A stretch of 64,000 bases of DNA. Source: Rheinheimera baltica DSM 14885 (lineage in GTDB: Bacteria; Pseudomonadota; Gammaproteobacteria; Enterobacterales; Alteromonadaceae). The stretch spans positions 1 through 64,000 of the forward strand of contig NZ_AUDG01000002.1 of assembly GCF_000425345.1 (NCBI RefSeq), given 5' to 3'. Both the position numbers and the translations under genes were made by a program. Below the pieces are notes generated by a model that made no database searches, was not told where the DNA came from, and saw nothing but the letters and a program-made list of their open reading frames with translations. Shown here one piece after another: positions 1 to 9,620 of the stretch. Each line of letters opens with the position of its first letter. Position 1 is the first letter of the stretch.

Positions 1-160
1 CTAAATTGTTAAAGCGGATAACCAAATCACTGATGGTTGCCCGACCAATATTCAACGCTTGGGAGATTTGCCGATCGCTTAACCGTGCTTCAAATTTGAG
101 GCGGAATATATCCAGATAAGTTTGCATATCTGTCCTTACCATTTTCTTTTTACGTGTCAT
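1..160 (-). CDS. istA: IS21-family transposase IstA, N-terminal fragment cut by window edge
   Basis: Reading the minus strand from the ATG at 160 gives about 53 residues that run off the window. They include TYLDIFRLKFEARLSDRQIS, followed by a helix-turn-helix-like stretch with ALNIGRATISDLV. This is the usual start of IS21-family IstA transposases, where the N-terminal HTH recognises the element ends. The rest of istA and the helper ATPase gene istB would lie to the left. The tandem repeats just upstream of the start match the end structure of IS21 elements. Whether the element is complete cannot be judged here. Confidence 0.8.
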   Translation of the reverse strand, partial: MTRKKKMVRTDMQTYLDIFRLKFEARLSDRQISQALNIGRATISDLVIRFNNL

Positions 161-227
161 GACTACTCCGGCAAAACAGTTAAAAAACTGTTATGCCAAA
201 GTCCGTAAAACGAAGGAAGAACAAACT

Positions 228-343
228 GGCCGGACGATACCGAAACAGATGGCCGGATGAGGCCGAAATCAGTGGCCGGATGATACCGAAATGGGTGGCC
301 GACTCATGCCGAAATCGCTGGCCGGATCATCCCGAAATACGCA
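228..343. repeat. Five tandem 23-bp IS21 end repeats, likely terminal binding sites
   Basis: Five units starting near 228, 251, 274, 297 and 319 share the pattern TGGCCGGATGATNCCGAAAT, with a period of 22-23 bp. They lie directly upstream of the istA start. IS21-family ends typically carry several such repeats as transposase binding sites. The last unit ends in ATACGCA near 343. Read from the istA side this gives a TGC terminus, so the element-host junction is probably at about 343/344. The junction is inferred; the repeats are seen directly. Confidence 0.75.
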
Positions 344-471
344 CTGTTGTAGGGCCAGTTAATTTTGTTTACCCTAGCACCATAATTAACCGGACGTTAA
401 TAAACTAGCAATTTCAGCATCCAAAATACGGCATGGAAGCAACAAACTTACTTTATTATTAGTGGAACCTC

Positions 472-2724
472 ATGTTTAGCCGTATCATGCAGTTGCTGTT
501 ATTAACAGAGTCTGATCTCAATTCACCTTCCGTTACCATCCTGCAACAGAGTGCCTTAAGAATTATTTTAAGCTCAGGCTTATTGCTGGTGCTGGGTATC
601 GTGCTGCACAGCTCGTGGCAAGCTTTCCAGCAGGGAGCCTGGTACATTATTGTAATAACTTTTGGCTTTTATCTGTTGCTGGCCGCGGCTTTCTACCTTT
701 CAACGCGCCAACTTGGCATTAGTCGGGTCATTATGTTGTTTGCGGTATTTGGTGCGGGCCTTTGCATGCAGCTATTTATTGATGATTTTGAACTGTCAAA
801 ACTTGGCGCAATTTTTGTCTATGTTGCACCGCTGATTGCTCTTCTATTTTTCAATCGTGCAGTAACGTTTTGGGTGATGGCGGCCAACTTTATTCCGTTT
901 TTGTTTTTGCTTAACATTGACGCCCCCATTAAACTGTTCGATTTTTCTATTACGCTACCCGCTACTCACACCTATCTACATAGCTTATTATTTTTATTTA
1001 TAAATTTATGTATTCCGCTGGCTATCATGCGGATGATAAGCACCTTTAAACGCAACGCCAATGCACTTAAAGCGCTCAATAATACGATTAGTGAAAGTAA
1101 CCAGTTGTATCAGGAAATTTTCAATCATCACAGCAATGCTACCTTGCTGGTTGCATCAAAGGGACGCATTTTAAAAGCCAATGCGAAAGCCAAACAACTA
1201 CTTCAACTTGAAAACATTGAGCAGCACCGACTAACAGCACTGTTACACACTACAGCGACTAATAGCCCGATGTTTTGGTTGGGGCACGACATGCACTGCC
1301 AGCTATCCAGTGAACCAGGTATCCACTTATTACTCAATCACATCACAACGACAGCCCAGGAACATCATTTAATTCAATTAGATGACGTAACACCCTTAAA
1401 GCTTATTCATGAGAAACTTACCGCTTCCAAGCAACAAAATCTGCTTTGGCGAAATTACGATCGCTTAACCTCATTACCCAATATGACGTTTTTTCTACAT
1501 TTGATGCGTAAAGTGCAGCAGGAAAATACACAATCTGGCGTGATGCTAATTGTCCGCTTATGTCATGTAAAGGCATTTAACCAACAATATGGTTACGCGG
1601 CAGGTGATGAGCTATTAAGCAAGTTTGCGGGCCAATTTCGTGAAAGCTTGCCTGATGGCACTATACTAAGTCGTTTGCGTGGAGTTAAATTTGTACTTTG
1701 GCATCCGTTACGCGAACACAGCATTTCTGTGTCCGATGAAGTGTCGCGGCTAAGGCAATTGCTGCCGGCAAAATTAACCTTGTCGCACGGTGACATAATG
1801 CCCGCTTATGAAATTGGCGTCAGCACTGCCAAAATAGCTGACGCCAGCACTGAGCTTTTACTGGAACAATGCGAGTCAGCATTGGAGCTAGCTAACACCT
1901 ACCATCAACCTGTTGCATATTTTCAGCAGGATTCATTGCACGAACGTAATGTAGAACTACAGCTACTGGCCGATTTGAAAATAGCGCTGGCACAAAAAGA
2001 GTTGACACTATGGTTACAACCTAAAGTAACGTCAGAAGGAACCATACAAAGCTTTGAAGCTTTGTTACGCTGGCAACGCAGTAGCGGCGAATATGTACCA
2101 CCGGACAAGATTGTCGCTCTGGCTGAGCAATATGGGCTTATTGGGCAGTTGTCGCTTTATGTATTTAATGCCGCGCTGAATGTCATAGCTCAATTTCGTC
2201 AACAGCAGCTGTTTTACCCCATTGCGATAAACCTTTCCGGCTCTGATGTTATAACATCGAATTTTTATAACGCCTTGGTTGATCTGGCAACGCACAGACC
2301 TCAACTTTTAAAGTATTTAACGTTAGAACTGACAGAAAACAGTATCGTTAGCCACCAGCAACCGCTGTTTGATAAGTTAGCCGTGTTACAAAAACTGGGT
2401 TTTAGTATTGCGTTAGATGATTTTGGTACTGGCCAGGCATCATTAAGCATGCTGACAAAATTGCCACTAGATACCATGAAGCTCGATAAGAGTTTTTTGC
2501 GGGATATTCCACATAATAAAATGCAAGTACAATTAGTTCAGACGGTTATTCAACTGGCTAAAGCGCTTAATCTGCATCTGGTATTAGAAGGTGTAGAAAC
2601 AGATGTCCAGCGTCGTTTTATGGCACAGCTGGGCTGTAAGCTAATGCAGGGCTACTTTTTTTCAAAGCCTCAGCCAGCACAACACTGGTTAGATACGCTT
2701 AAACAGCAACCGGCTATAAGTTAA
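472..2724 (+). CDS. Membrane GGDEF/EAL protein, probable c-di-GMP phosphodiesterase
   Basis: A 750-residue protein. About six or seven membrane segments fill residues 25-200, then come a short PAS-like linker (about 205-300), a GGDEF domain and a C-terminal EAL domain. The diguanylate cyclase signature is degenerate: AGDEL at about 377-381 instead of GGDEF. The EAL domain keeps its active-site motifs: EALLRW at 529, DDFGTG at 649 and EGVE at 706. The likely activity is therefore cyclic-di-GMP hydrolysis at the inner membrane, with the GGDEF-like domain acting as a regulatory or GTP-binding module. The gene begins about 130 bp from the IS21 end and converges with the transporter gene, whose stop codon overlaps its own. 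Confidence 0.9.
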   Translation: MFSRIMQLLLLTESDLNSPSVTILQQSALRIILSSGLLLVLGIVLHSSWQAFQQGAWYIIVITFGFYLLLAAAFYLSTRQLGISRVIMLFAVFGAGLCMQLFIDDFELSKLGAIFVYVAPLIALLFFNRAVTFWVMAANFIPFLFLLNIDAPIKLFDFSITLPATHTYLHSLLFLFINLCIPLAIMRMISTFKRNANALKALNNTISESNQLYQEIFNHHSNATLLVASKGRILKANAKAKQLLQLENIEQHRLTALLHTTATNSPMFWLGHDMHCQLSSEPGIHLLLNHITTTAQEHHLIQLDDVTPLKLIHEKLTASKQQNLLWRNYDRLTSLPNMTFFLHLMRKVQQENTQSGVMLIVRLCHVKAFNQQYGYAAGDELLSKFAGQFRESLPDGTILSRLRGVKFVLWHPLREHSISVSDEVSRLRQLLPAKLTLSHGDIMPAYEIGVSTAKIADASTELLLEQCESALELANTYHQPVAYFQQDSLHERNVELQLLADLKIALAQKELTLWLQPKVTSEGTIQSFEALLRWQRSSGEYVPPDKIVALAEQYGLIGQLSLYVFNAALNVIAQFRQQQLFYPIAINLSGSDVITSNFYNALVDLATHRPQLLKYLTLELTENSIVSHQQPLFDKLAVLQKLGFSIALDDFGTGQASLSMLTKLPLDTMKLDKSFLRDIPHNKMQVQLVQTVIQLAKALNLHLVLEGVETDVQRRFMAQLGCKLMQGYFFSKPQPAQHWLDTLKQQPAIS

Positions 2725-4145
2725 AAGCCAAACACCGCTTTGCCCAAAGTAAGGGTTAGTGCACTTATAATAATGATGGCGAAAATATTAAGTGCCAGCC
2801 CCGCTTTAGCCATATCGATAATTTTAAGCTCACCCGATGAAAACACAATTGCATTGGGTGGCGTTGCAACGGGCATCATAAAGGCACAACTGGCGGCTAT
2901 TGCCGCAGGAATAACTAAGGTTAAAGGGCTTCCTGATAATGACAGTGCGACAGGACCTAATAGTGGCAAGAAACCGGCAGCGGTAGCGGTATTGCTGGTG
3001 ACTTCAGTTAAGAAAATAATCACAGCGGTAACCAATACCACCATCAGCCATAACGGCAACGTATCAAAGCTACTCACCTGCTGTGAAATATAAGCAGCCA
3101 GGCCTGAGCTGGACATTAGGGCGGCAAGCGATAAGCCACCACCAAACAACAACAATATGCCCCACGGTAACTTTTGCGTATCTTCCCACTGTAAAATTGG
3201 TTGTTTCATCTGGCCACTGGGTAACATAAACAACACTACCGCAGCAATAACTGCAATCATCGTATCATCTATCGCCAGTCCCGTTACGCTAACTAACACG
3301 GGCCGGAAAATCCACGCTAGCGCAGTAGTCACAAACACCAGTGCGACCGTTTTCTCCGCCTGACTAATGGGCCCTAACGCGTTACGTTGTTGCAGCAACG
3401 CTGCCTTGGCACACAGGGTACCGGACTGATCCAGCTTATACATAACGCGGGTAAGCCAGAACCAGGCAAAAACAATAAGGACCAATGTTAGCGGCACACC
3501 AAACAACATCCATTGAGCAAAACCGATATTTAGCTGATAAGTTTCATTTAAATAGGCCGCTAATAACGCATTGGGTGGCGTGCCGATTAATGTTGCCAAA
3601 CCGCCGATAGAAGCAGCATACGCAATGGCTAACAGTAACGCTTTGGCGAAGCTGCCATTGTTTCCCGCTTGCACCATTTGGCAAACAGACAATCCAATTG
3701 GCAACATCATAACGGCAGTGGCCGTGTTAGACATCCACATTGATAAAAACGCGGTAACTGCCATGACGGCCGCTATTTGTTGGCTGGGTTTACTGCCAGC
3801 CATTAGCATAGTGGTTAAGGCAATTCGCTTGTGTAACGACCAGCGTTCCATAGCAATGGAAAGTATAAAACCGCCTAGAAACAGGAATATTAGCGGGTGG
3901 GCATAAGGTGCACTAGCCTCTTTAATGCTAGTAAGCCCTAGCAATGGTGCCAAAACAAGGGGCAGTAACGCCGTAACAGCAATCGCCACTGTTTCGCTTA
4001 TCCACCACACTGCCATCCACACCGCCAGACCGCTGGTTAACCACGCTTGCTCAGTCATGCCTTGCGGCGCATCAGTGAGCATTGTAAATAACAAAGCGCC
4101 AGGCCCGGCAACACGGGCCAACCACTGCCAATTAGGTTGCATCAT
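2721..4145 (-). CDS. DASS/SLC13-family anion:sodium symporter
   Basis: A 474-residue polytopic membrane protein of the divalent anion:Na+ symporter family. The paired SNT substrate/sodium-binding motifs are both present: SNTATAVMML at about 139 and SNTATAAGFLPL at about 384. The family signature around TPPNAIVFSSG lies near the C-terminus. Members take up succinate, malate, citrate, phosphate or sulfate, and sequence reading alone does not give the substrate. It is followed on the minus strand, in the upstream direction, by an ABC exporter gene 32 bp away, so the two may be co-transcribed. Confidence 0.9.
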   Translation of the reverse strand: MMQPNWQWLARVAGPGALLFTMLTDAPQGMTEQAWLTSGLAVWMAVWWISETVAIAVTALLPLVLAPLLGLTSIKEASAPYAHPLIFLFLGGFILSIAMERWSLHKRIALTTMLMAGSKPSQQIAAVMAVTAFLSMWMSNTATAVMMLPIGLSVCQMVQAGNNGSFAKALLLAIAYAASIGGLATLIGTPPNALLAAYLNETYQLNIGFAQWMLFGVPLTLVLIVFAWFWLTRVMYKLDQSGTLCAKAALLQQRNALGPISQAEKTVALVFVTTALAWIFRPVLVSVTGLAIDDTMIAVIAAVVLFMLPSGQMKQPILQWEDTQKLPWGILLLFGGGLSLAALMSSSGLAAYISQQVSSFDTLPLWLMVVLVTAVIIFLTEVTSNTATAAGFLPLLGPVALSLSGSPLTLVIPAAIAASCAFMMPVATPPNAIVFSSGELKIIDMAKAGLALNIFAIIIISALTLTLGKAVFGF

Positions 4146-4177
4146 GCTAATTACCTTATCTGTTAGTTACAGCCGAA

Positions 4178-5923
4178 TTAGTGCAAAAGTTGCAGCTCTG
4201 CCAGTTGCCGATACAAGGGGCTAGTTTGCAATAGCTGTTGGTGGGTTCCACTGGCAATGAGTTTGCCCTGTTCAAGCAGTAAAATTTTATCAGCATTAAG
4301 CACAGTGGCTAACCGGTGCGCAATAATTATGGTGGTCTTACCCCGCATAAGATAGTCTAACGCATGCTTAACGTGCTGCTCGCTCACGGCATCTAATGCA
4401 CTGGTGGCTTCATCCAGCAATAATATGGGCCGGTCAGCTAATATAGCCCGTGCAATGGCAATGCGTTGTTTTTGTCCGCCGGACAGCCTAACGCCTCGCT
4501 CGCCCAGCTCAGTGGCGTAGCCCTGGCTAAATTGACGAATAAACTCATCAGCTCTTGCTGCAATACAGGCCTGCACCACATCCTCTTCACTGGCATCAGG
4601 ACGGCCGTAACGCACGTTTTCCAACACCGACATAGCAAAAATAACCGACTCCTGTGGTACCAATGCATATTGTGCCCGTAGCTGCGCTAAATCAAGCTGA
4701 CTAATATCAACATCATCTAAATAAATCTGTCCGGATTGCGGCTGATAAAACCGTTGTAGTAGTTGAAATAAGGTTGTCTTACCAGCACCACTGGGGCCAA
4801 CCAGCGCCAATCGCTGGCCCGGTTTAATCTCTAAACTCAATTGATGCAGCACTGTGCTGTCGGGTACTTGCAGGTAGGCAAATTGCAAAGCGTCAATACG
4901 AATAGCCCCTCTTACCGGCTGTGCCAGTGCCTGTGGCGCTACAGGTGAAACAATATCAACCGGCATGGTTGCAAGTTCAATTAATCTTTCGGCAGCGCCT
5001 GCAGCACGCTGAATATCGCCAATCACTTCACTGATTGTCGCGGCGGCACCTGCCACCATTACGGCATAAAACATAAACGCGGTGAGCTCACCCGCACTTA
5101 CATTACCGTTAATAACATCATGCGCGCCTACCCAGCTTATTAGCACCATAGCACTGATGCTAAGCAGCATTACGCCCGCAATTAGCATAGCCCGGTAAAG
5201 TATACGCCCTTGAGCCGCCTGCATTACCTGCTCAATTCGCGAGGTAAATAGCCTGGTGTCTTGTGCTTCATGGCCATAAGATTGCACGGTGTGAATTTCA
5301 TGCAGGCTTTCATCAACATAGGCACCTACATCGGCCAACCTGTCTTGACTGTCTCGGGACAGTTTGCGTACTTTTCGTCCAAGTACAATAATGGGTAGCA
5401 ATACCAGCGGCACAGCCAGCAATACCAATGCGGTCATTTTAAAGCTGGTCAGAGCCATCATTAGCAAGCCGCCTATTGCCGTAACCGCAGATCGCAACGC
5501 CATAGACAAGCTAGACCCGACGACACTTTGCAACAAGGTGGTGTCAGCAGTAAATCGCGATATCACCTCGCCGGTTCGCATTTCACTGTAAAAAGACGGC
5601 GTAAGCTTAAGCATATGCTGATACACCTGATTACGCATGTCTGCACTGACACGCTCGCCCAGCCAACTCATTAAATAAAAGCGACAAAAAATGGCCGCTG
5701 ACGCCAGCAGACACACAAGTAAAATCGCCAACGTTATCTTATTAAGTGTGTCAGTGTTATTGGCAACAAAACCATCATCTACCAGCAGGCGCACGCCCTG
5801 ACCCAGCATTAACCAACTAAGTGAACCAATTAGCAGAAACATCACCGCCAACACAACTCGCCAACGATATGGTGCTAAAAAGCCTGCAATCCAGGGGAGC
5901 ACCGCGATATTTGTTTGTGGCAT
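4178..5923 (-). CDS. ABC exporter, fused permease and ATPase (MsbA-related)
   Basis: A 581-residue half-transporter. The transmembrane domain covers about residues 20-310 with six membrane segments, and the nucleotide-binding domain about 340-580. Walker A is GPSGAGKTT (about 376), the ABC signature LSGGQ (about 480) and Walker B ILLLDE (about 500), followed by the H-loop IIIAHR. It should work as a homodimer in the inner membrane, exporting a lipid, peptide or drug. It resembles the MsbA-related branch rather than MsbA itself. It lies downstream of the polysaccharide genes on the same strand, but the 54-bp gap leaves a link to that cluster open. Confidence 0.88.
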   Translation of the reverse strand: MPQTNIAVLPWIAGFLAPYRWRVVLAVMFLLIGSLSWLMLGQGVRLLVDDGFVANNTDTLNKITLAILLVCLLASAAIFCRFYLMSWLGERVSADMRNQVYQHMLKLTPSFYSEMRTGEVISRFTADTTLLQSVVGSSLSMALRSAVTAIGGLLMMALTSFKMTALVLLAVPLVLLPIIVLGRKVRKLSRDSQDRLADVGAYVDESLHEIHTVQSYGHEAQDTRLFTSRIEQVMQAAQGRILYRAMLIAGVMLLSISAMVLISWVGAHDVINGNVSAGELTAFMFYAVMVAGAAATISEVIGDIQRAAGAAERLIELATMPVDIVSPVAPQALAQPVRGAIRIDALQFAYLQVPDSTVLHQLSLEIKPGQRLALVGPSGAGKTTLFQLLQRFYQPQSGQIYLDDVDISQLDLAQLRAQYALVPQESVIFAMSVLENVRYGRPDASEEDVVQACIAARADEFIRQFSQGYATELGERGVRLSGGQKQRIAIARAILADRPILLLDEATSALDAVSEQHVKHALDYLMRGKTTIIIAHRLATVLNADKILLLEQGKLIASGTHQQLLQTSPLYRQLAELQLLH

Positions 5924-5977
5924 GGCTTTGAAGTCCTTACTAAGTAACGGCGAATTTATACAATGAATAACATGCCA

Positions 5978-6679
5978 TTAAGCCGGATGTGGCGTGTACC
6001 AGTCAGTCCAACTGCGGGTAAGCGAATAGACGGTAAAACTGCTAAATTCAGAAATAAGTTTGCTGTAAAAATCATAGTTTGACAGGTTAACAGTCAGCAT
6101 ACAGTTAGCACTGCACTTAATCTGGCGAAATGTTTGGCTGGAGACCGACAGTACCTGGCTTGGCATTCTATACTGTTTAACTAACTGCTTAACGCGCCAG
6201 GCATGAAAATCGCTGCTTAAAATGTAGTCCGGTCGCAGGCCTTTTCGCTGGGACAAGCTAGTAAACTCCTGATAGGTATTTTCACCGCCATCAAAACAAT
6301 CAATCGCCACATTCGATACCAAGCTGTGTAATTTATCAACGTAGGGTTTGCAATACTGGCTGGTAATTACCACGCTACTGCCTTCTTTGGGCAGTAACGT
6401 TGCCAAATGTTGCACTCTGGCCTCAGCACAAGCGGTTAACCCCTGCTCAGTGCCACCACAACCTAACAGCACCACTACACTACCTGGCGCAATAGCATAA
6501 CTGCTGACCTGGCTGACGTACCAGTGACGAAGCTGGTTAGCAAAAAAGGTATTACCCGCCAGATAATAAAATACCAGCAGCACAAACAAACCTTTTTTAC
6601 GATAACAAAAACAGGCCAGCATTAACCCGACCAAAGTCAGGTTGTGTGGATATAAAAATGGTTCGAAAAAATCCTTCAT
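5978..6679 (-). CDS. DUF218 / YdcF-family membrane protein (ElyC/SanA-like)
   Basis: A 233-residue protein with two N-terminal membrane segments (about residues 14-45) and a DUF218 domain. The first strand reads GSVVVLLGCG, and the family ENTYQE motif lies mid-domain. DUF218 members include ElyC and SanA of E. coli, which affect envelope integrity; ElyC influences how undecaprenyl phosphate is shared between peptidoglycan and surface polysaccharide. The start overlaps the stop of the polymerase gene by 4 bp (ATGA), so it is translationally coupled to the polysaccharide operon. An envelope or lipid-carrier role for the pathway is an inference from context. Confidence 0.75.
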   Translation of the reverse strand: MKDFFEPFLYPHNLTLVGLMLACFCYRKKGLFVLLVFYYLAGNTFFANQLRHWYVSQVSSYAIAPGSVVVLLGCGGTEQGLTACAEARVQHLATLLPKEGSSVVITSQYCKPYVDKLHSLVSNVAIDCFDGGENTYQEFTSLSQRKGLRPDYILSSDFHAWRVKQLVKQYRMPSQVLSVSSQTFRQIKCSANCMLTVNLSNYDFYSKLISEFSSFTVYSLTRSWTDWYTPHPA

Positions 6680-7956
6680 CTTAGCTCCATCGTTTTACAC
6701 TCTTGTTGTGCCACTACCAGTAATAATGCGTTACACAGTGCCCATGGCAACCATAACATGCCAGAGGTAAGAATATGTCCTGCAATTGACGACACTAACA
6801 ATAACAATACGTTAAGTAGTAACAGGCAACGACCAGCGCCACTATGGCGTGTTTGCAAACCAACGCGAAAGAATACCGCAAAACTGACAATAAACACCGC
6901 CAGCCCAGCCAAACCGTGAAACACGGTAAGGTCAAACCAATCCATCTCGGCAAAGTACTTTTTCAGATACACTGCAATGCCCCCCTGACCAACACCCAAT
7001 AAGCGTTGCCCGTCTGCATAGTGCTGAGTGGCCACCTGCCAGATTTGGTTGGCATAATAATCACGTGAGGATAACAAAATGCCGCTGATCCCCCGCTGCT
7101 GGTAAACAAACTGCAGTTTGTCGTACATACCCAACATCCGCAGCAAGTATTCCGCATTAAGCCATACAGACAACGCCACGAATATCAGACCGCTTGCAAT
7201 TAACATCAACGTTTTAGTATTTCGCTGCCAAAATAGCGTTGGCTGCAGCAACAGTGGTATTAACACGATAAACGTTGTCACACCAAATAGACCGGTTTTA
7301 GTTAGCAATAACGCAGCAATGATAATAAACATTGCGCTGCACAACAGATAAAGTGCTTTGTGCTGGCGCCAACAACTACTCAGCACTGCACAACAAAGCA
7401 CCAACAACACGGCGGACAGTTCATTGGTGGAATAGAAAAATCCTTTAATACCTAAAAACGACTGGGCAACCCCATCAAGCGGTTGATAAGCATGAAAACC
7501 CAACCCCGCCAGCCCAGCTAAGGTATTTATCAACATCAACAGAGCACTAAAATATAAAGTATTTTTACATAATCTCAGGCAAGCCAAGGGTTCGCGCTGG
7601 CTTAGCAAGCATAAATAGCTAAAAGCGATTAGGGGGCTAAGAGCCTTGATAGCCAGCTGAACATCAGCTCGTATCCAGTGGAGTGACATGCTATGCCATA
7701 GCATTGCCGGGCCTGCTAACAGACACAATAGTGCAACAGCAAACGCTATAACCAACTTAGCCTGCTTATAGCCCAACGATATGAGCATCAGCAGCAACAC
7801 GGTAAGTTTGTAGCCGACAGAAAGCCCGGGATTCACCCCAAAAAACTGCAATATGGCGCCATTTAGACCATCTACCAGCAAAAATACCGGCACCAGCCAA
7901 AAAAGCGCAATGTCGCAGCGTTGTTGCCAGCGCATGCTGTTATCTTGTTGTGGCAT
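6676..7956 (-). CDS. Wzy-like O-antigen/exopolysaccharide polymerase
   Basis: A 426-residue, very hydrophobic protein with about 11-12 membrane segments and one larger soluble loop at about residues 265-335, the layout of Wzy/WaaL-type polymerases. These proteins join undecaprenyl-linked repeat units in the periplasm. They are poorly conserved, so the call rests on topology plus position between glycosyltransferases and a DUF218 gene. Ligase activity (WaaL-like) is a possible alternative. It overlaps the upstream glycosyltransferase by one base and the downstream gene by four. Confidence 0.75.
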   Translation of the reverse strand: MPQQDNSMRWQQRCDIALFWLVPVFLLVDGLNGAILQFFGVNPGLSVGYKLTVLLLMLISLGYKQAKLVIAFAVALLCLLAGPAMLWHSMSLHWIRADVQLAIKALSPLIAFSYLCLLSQREPLACLRLCKNTLYFSALLMLINTLAGLAGLGFHAYQPLDGVAQSFLGIKGFFYSTNELSAVLLVLCCAVLSSCWRQHKALYLLCSAMFIIIAALLLTKTGLFGVTTFIVLIPLLLQPTLFWQRNTKTLMLIASGLIFVALSVWLNAEYLLRMLGMYDKLQFVYQQRGISGILLSSRDYYANQIWQVATQHYADGQRLLGVGQGGIAVYLKKYFAEMDWFDLTVFHGLAGLAVFIVSFAVFFRVGLQTRHSGAGRCLLLLNVLLLLVSSIAGHILTSGMLWLPWALCNALLLVVAQQECKTMELR

Positions 7957-8855
7957 TATTTTTTAAACAGCCCAGACAACCCCTTACTAAACACTTTGAT
8001 ACGCCAACGCCCGAGTAAGCCTAATTTGTGTTTTATGTAGTATCGCCATTTTAGTTTTATCAAACCATAGCGACTGCTATTGAGCAACTGCACCAATGTC
8101 ATTGGAATATGCTCCATCGACTGACGATAAAACATTTGATTATGTAAATTACGTTCGTTCATCAGCACACGATGTTTTGCAACAAATTGTTTGTGTGCAT
8201 CTAAGCGCTTCGGCGAATTAGTAATGCGCCCCAATTCATGGCCAACATTTACTTTGTAGCTAGGTTCGGCAATGCGCAGAGCAGGGCCAAATGCCAGTAC
8301 CACCCTAACCCACATGTCGTAGTCCTGAAATGCGGCTAGTGATGTGTCAAAACCACCTAGCTGAAGCATGCGGTCGCGTCGTACCAGCGCCTGATTGGAC
8401 AAAGTATGCAAATCAAGCAGCTCGGGTAAACTCACCACATGACGATATGCAAATAAGGGTTTTTGCACTGTGCCATAGTCCCAGATATAACCAGAACAAA
8501 CACAACTGTATTTGTCATCATAGGCCTGATATAAGCTGCTAAGCCGGTGCGACAAAAACTCATCGTCGTCGTCAATACCGGTAACAAATTCTCCCTTAGC
8601 TTCTTCAATTGCCCGGTTACGTGCAGCACAAGCGCCCTGCCCAGTACTTTGACGAAAGAACCGTATGCGATCGTCATTAATATACTTATTGGTCAACACT
8701 GGCCAGGTTTCATCGGTGGAAGCATCGTCTACCACCAACAGCTCAATATTTGGGTAGTCCTGCGCCAATACCGACTCTATAGCCCGGATAGCCATATTAA
8801 CCCGGTTAAACGTGGGCATATAAACACTGATAAGCGGTAATTGTTGTTGAGTCAT
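7956..8855 (-). CDS. Glycosyltransferase family 2 (GT-A)
   Basis: A 299-residue cytosolic or membrane-associated enzyme. The N-terminus ISVYMPTFNRVNMAIRAIES is the classic family-2 start. The nucleotide-binding VDDASTDET follows at about residue 42, and the DXD-type metal site lies in GIDDDDEFL at about 95. A basic C-terminus without a strong membrane segment suggests peripheral membrane contact. It would add one sugar from a nucleotide donor to the lipid-linked repeat unit. The sugar and linkage cannot be read from the sequence. It is tightly packed in the minus-strand polysaccharide operon. Confidence 0.88.
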   Translation of the reverse strand: MTQQQLPLISVYMPTFNRVNMAIRAIESVLAQDYPNIELLVVDDASTDETWPVLTNKYINDDRIRFFRQSTGQGACAARNRAIEEAKGEFVTGIDDDDEFLSHRLSSLYQAYDDKYSCVCSGYIWDYGTVQKPLFAYRHVVSLPELLDLHTLSNQALVRRDRMLQLGGFDTSLAAFQDYDMWVRVVLAFGPALRIAEPSYKVNVGHELGRITNSPKRLDAHKQFVAKHRVLMNERNLHNQMFYRQSMEHIPMTLVQLLNSSRYGLIKLKWRYYIKHKLGLLGRWRIKVFSKGLSGLFKK

Positions 8856-8873
8856 GTTATTGCATCCGTGACA

Positions 8874-9620
8874 TTATATTTTACCAGTCCAATACAACCA
8901 GACGTATCGAAGTAGCCCCAGCTGTCGGCCAATACGACTTGGTTGCGCCAATAACCGATATGCCCATTCCAGATTTAACTTACACCACAGTGGCGGAGCG
9001 CGTTTAACGTTGCCCGTAAACACATCATAGGTACCGCCAACGCCCATATAAAAGCACTCTGGGTGCTGTGCTCTAATCCGCTGGAACAGTAGCTCCTGCT
9101 TTGGCGATCCCATCGCAACGGTAACAATACGAGCGCCACTTTGTTTAATTTGCGTAATTAGCGCACCTTCATCGGTAAAATATCCGTCTACCCTACCCAC
9201 CAAATTAACGTGTTGCTCGAGCAGTTTATCAGCGGTTTGCTGGCATATCTCTGGTTTTGCACCCACAATAAACACCGGCACGTTATAAGCCGCAGCGCGT
9301 TTCATTAGTTGCTGCCACAATTCACAACCCGGAATCCGTTGCACATTTTGTTTTAGTCGGCTTCGCATTACTTTCACCACACCAATGCCATCGGCATAAC
9401 AAATATCAGCACCGGAAATCACCGCTGCAATATCCGCACTGCGCATAGCGCTAAGCACTTTTTCCGGGTTAATCGCAATAGCTGAACCAGCATAAACACT
9501 GGCGTCGTCGCGAATAATAAATGTTAACAACTGTTGCATATCAACAAATGCTGACACCGGAACCGGGCCTATGTTTACTGCGGCTATGGGCTGTTGCAAA
9601 ACCTCTGTTGCATTATTCAT
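8874..9620 (-). CDS. WecG/TagA/CpsF-family glycosyltransferase (GT26)
   Basis: A 248-residue protein with the family motifs INPEKVLSA, YADGIGVV (about residue 76) and MGSPKQELLFQRI (about 168). WecG adds ManNAcA to lipid-linked GlcNAc in enterobacterial common antigen, and TagA adds ManNAc in teichoic acid linkage units. Together with a WecA homologue and a pyruvyltransferase next door, it suggests a repeat unit started by GlcNAc-P-P-lipid and extended by a N-acetylmannosamine-type sugar. That assignment is inferred. Its start overlaps the upstream glycosyltransferase stop by 4 bp. Confidence 0.87.
   Translation of the reverse strand: MNNATEVLQQPIAAVNIGPVPVSAFVDMQQLLTFIIRDDASVYAGSAIAINPEKVLSAMRSADIAAVISGADICYADGIGVVKVMRSRLKQNVQRIPGCELWQQLMKRAAAYNVPVFIVGAKPEICQQTADKLLEQHVNLVGRVDGYFTDEGALITQIKQSGARIVTVAMGSPKQELLFQRIRAQHPECFYMGVGGTYDVFTGNVKRAPPLWCKLNLEWAYRLLAQPSRIGRQLGLLRYVWLYWTGKI

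Noticed and set aside
228-343. Tandem repeats considered as a CRISPR array
   Set aside because: Units are contiguous with a 23-bp period, have no unique spacers, and lie at the end of an IS21 element.
193-408. A 71-codon open frame over the IS21 end repeats
   Set aside because: Its sequence is only the translation of the 23-bp tandem repeats and it has no ribosome site or known homology pattern.
3571-3906. Open frames on the plus strand opposite the DASS transporter
   Set aside because: They are antisense shadows of a clear membrane transporter gene and show no independent coding signal.
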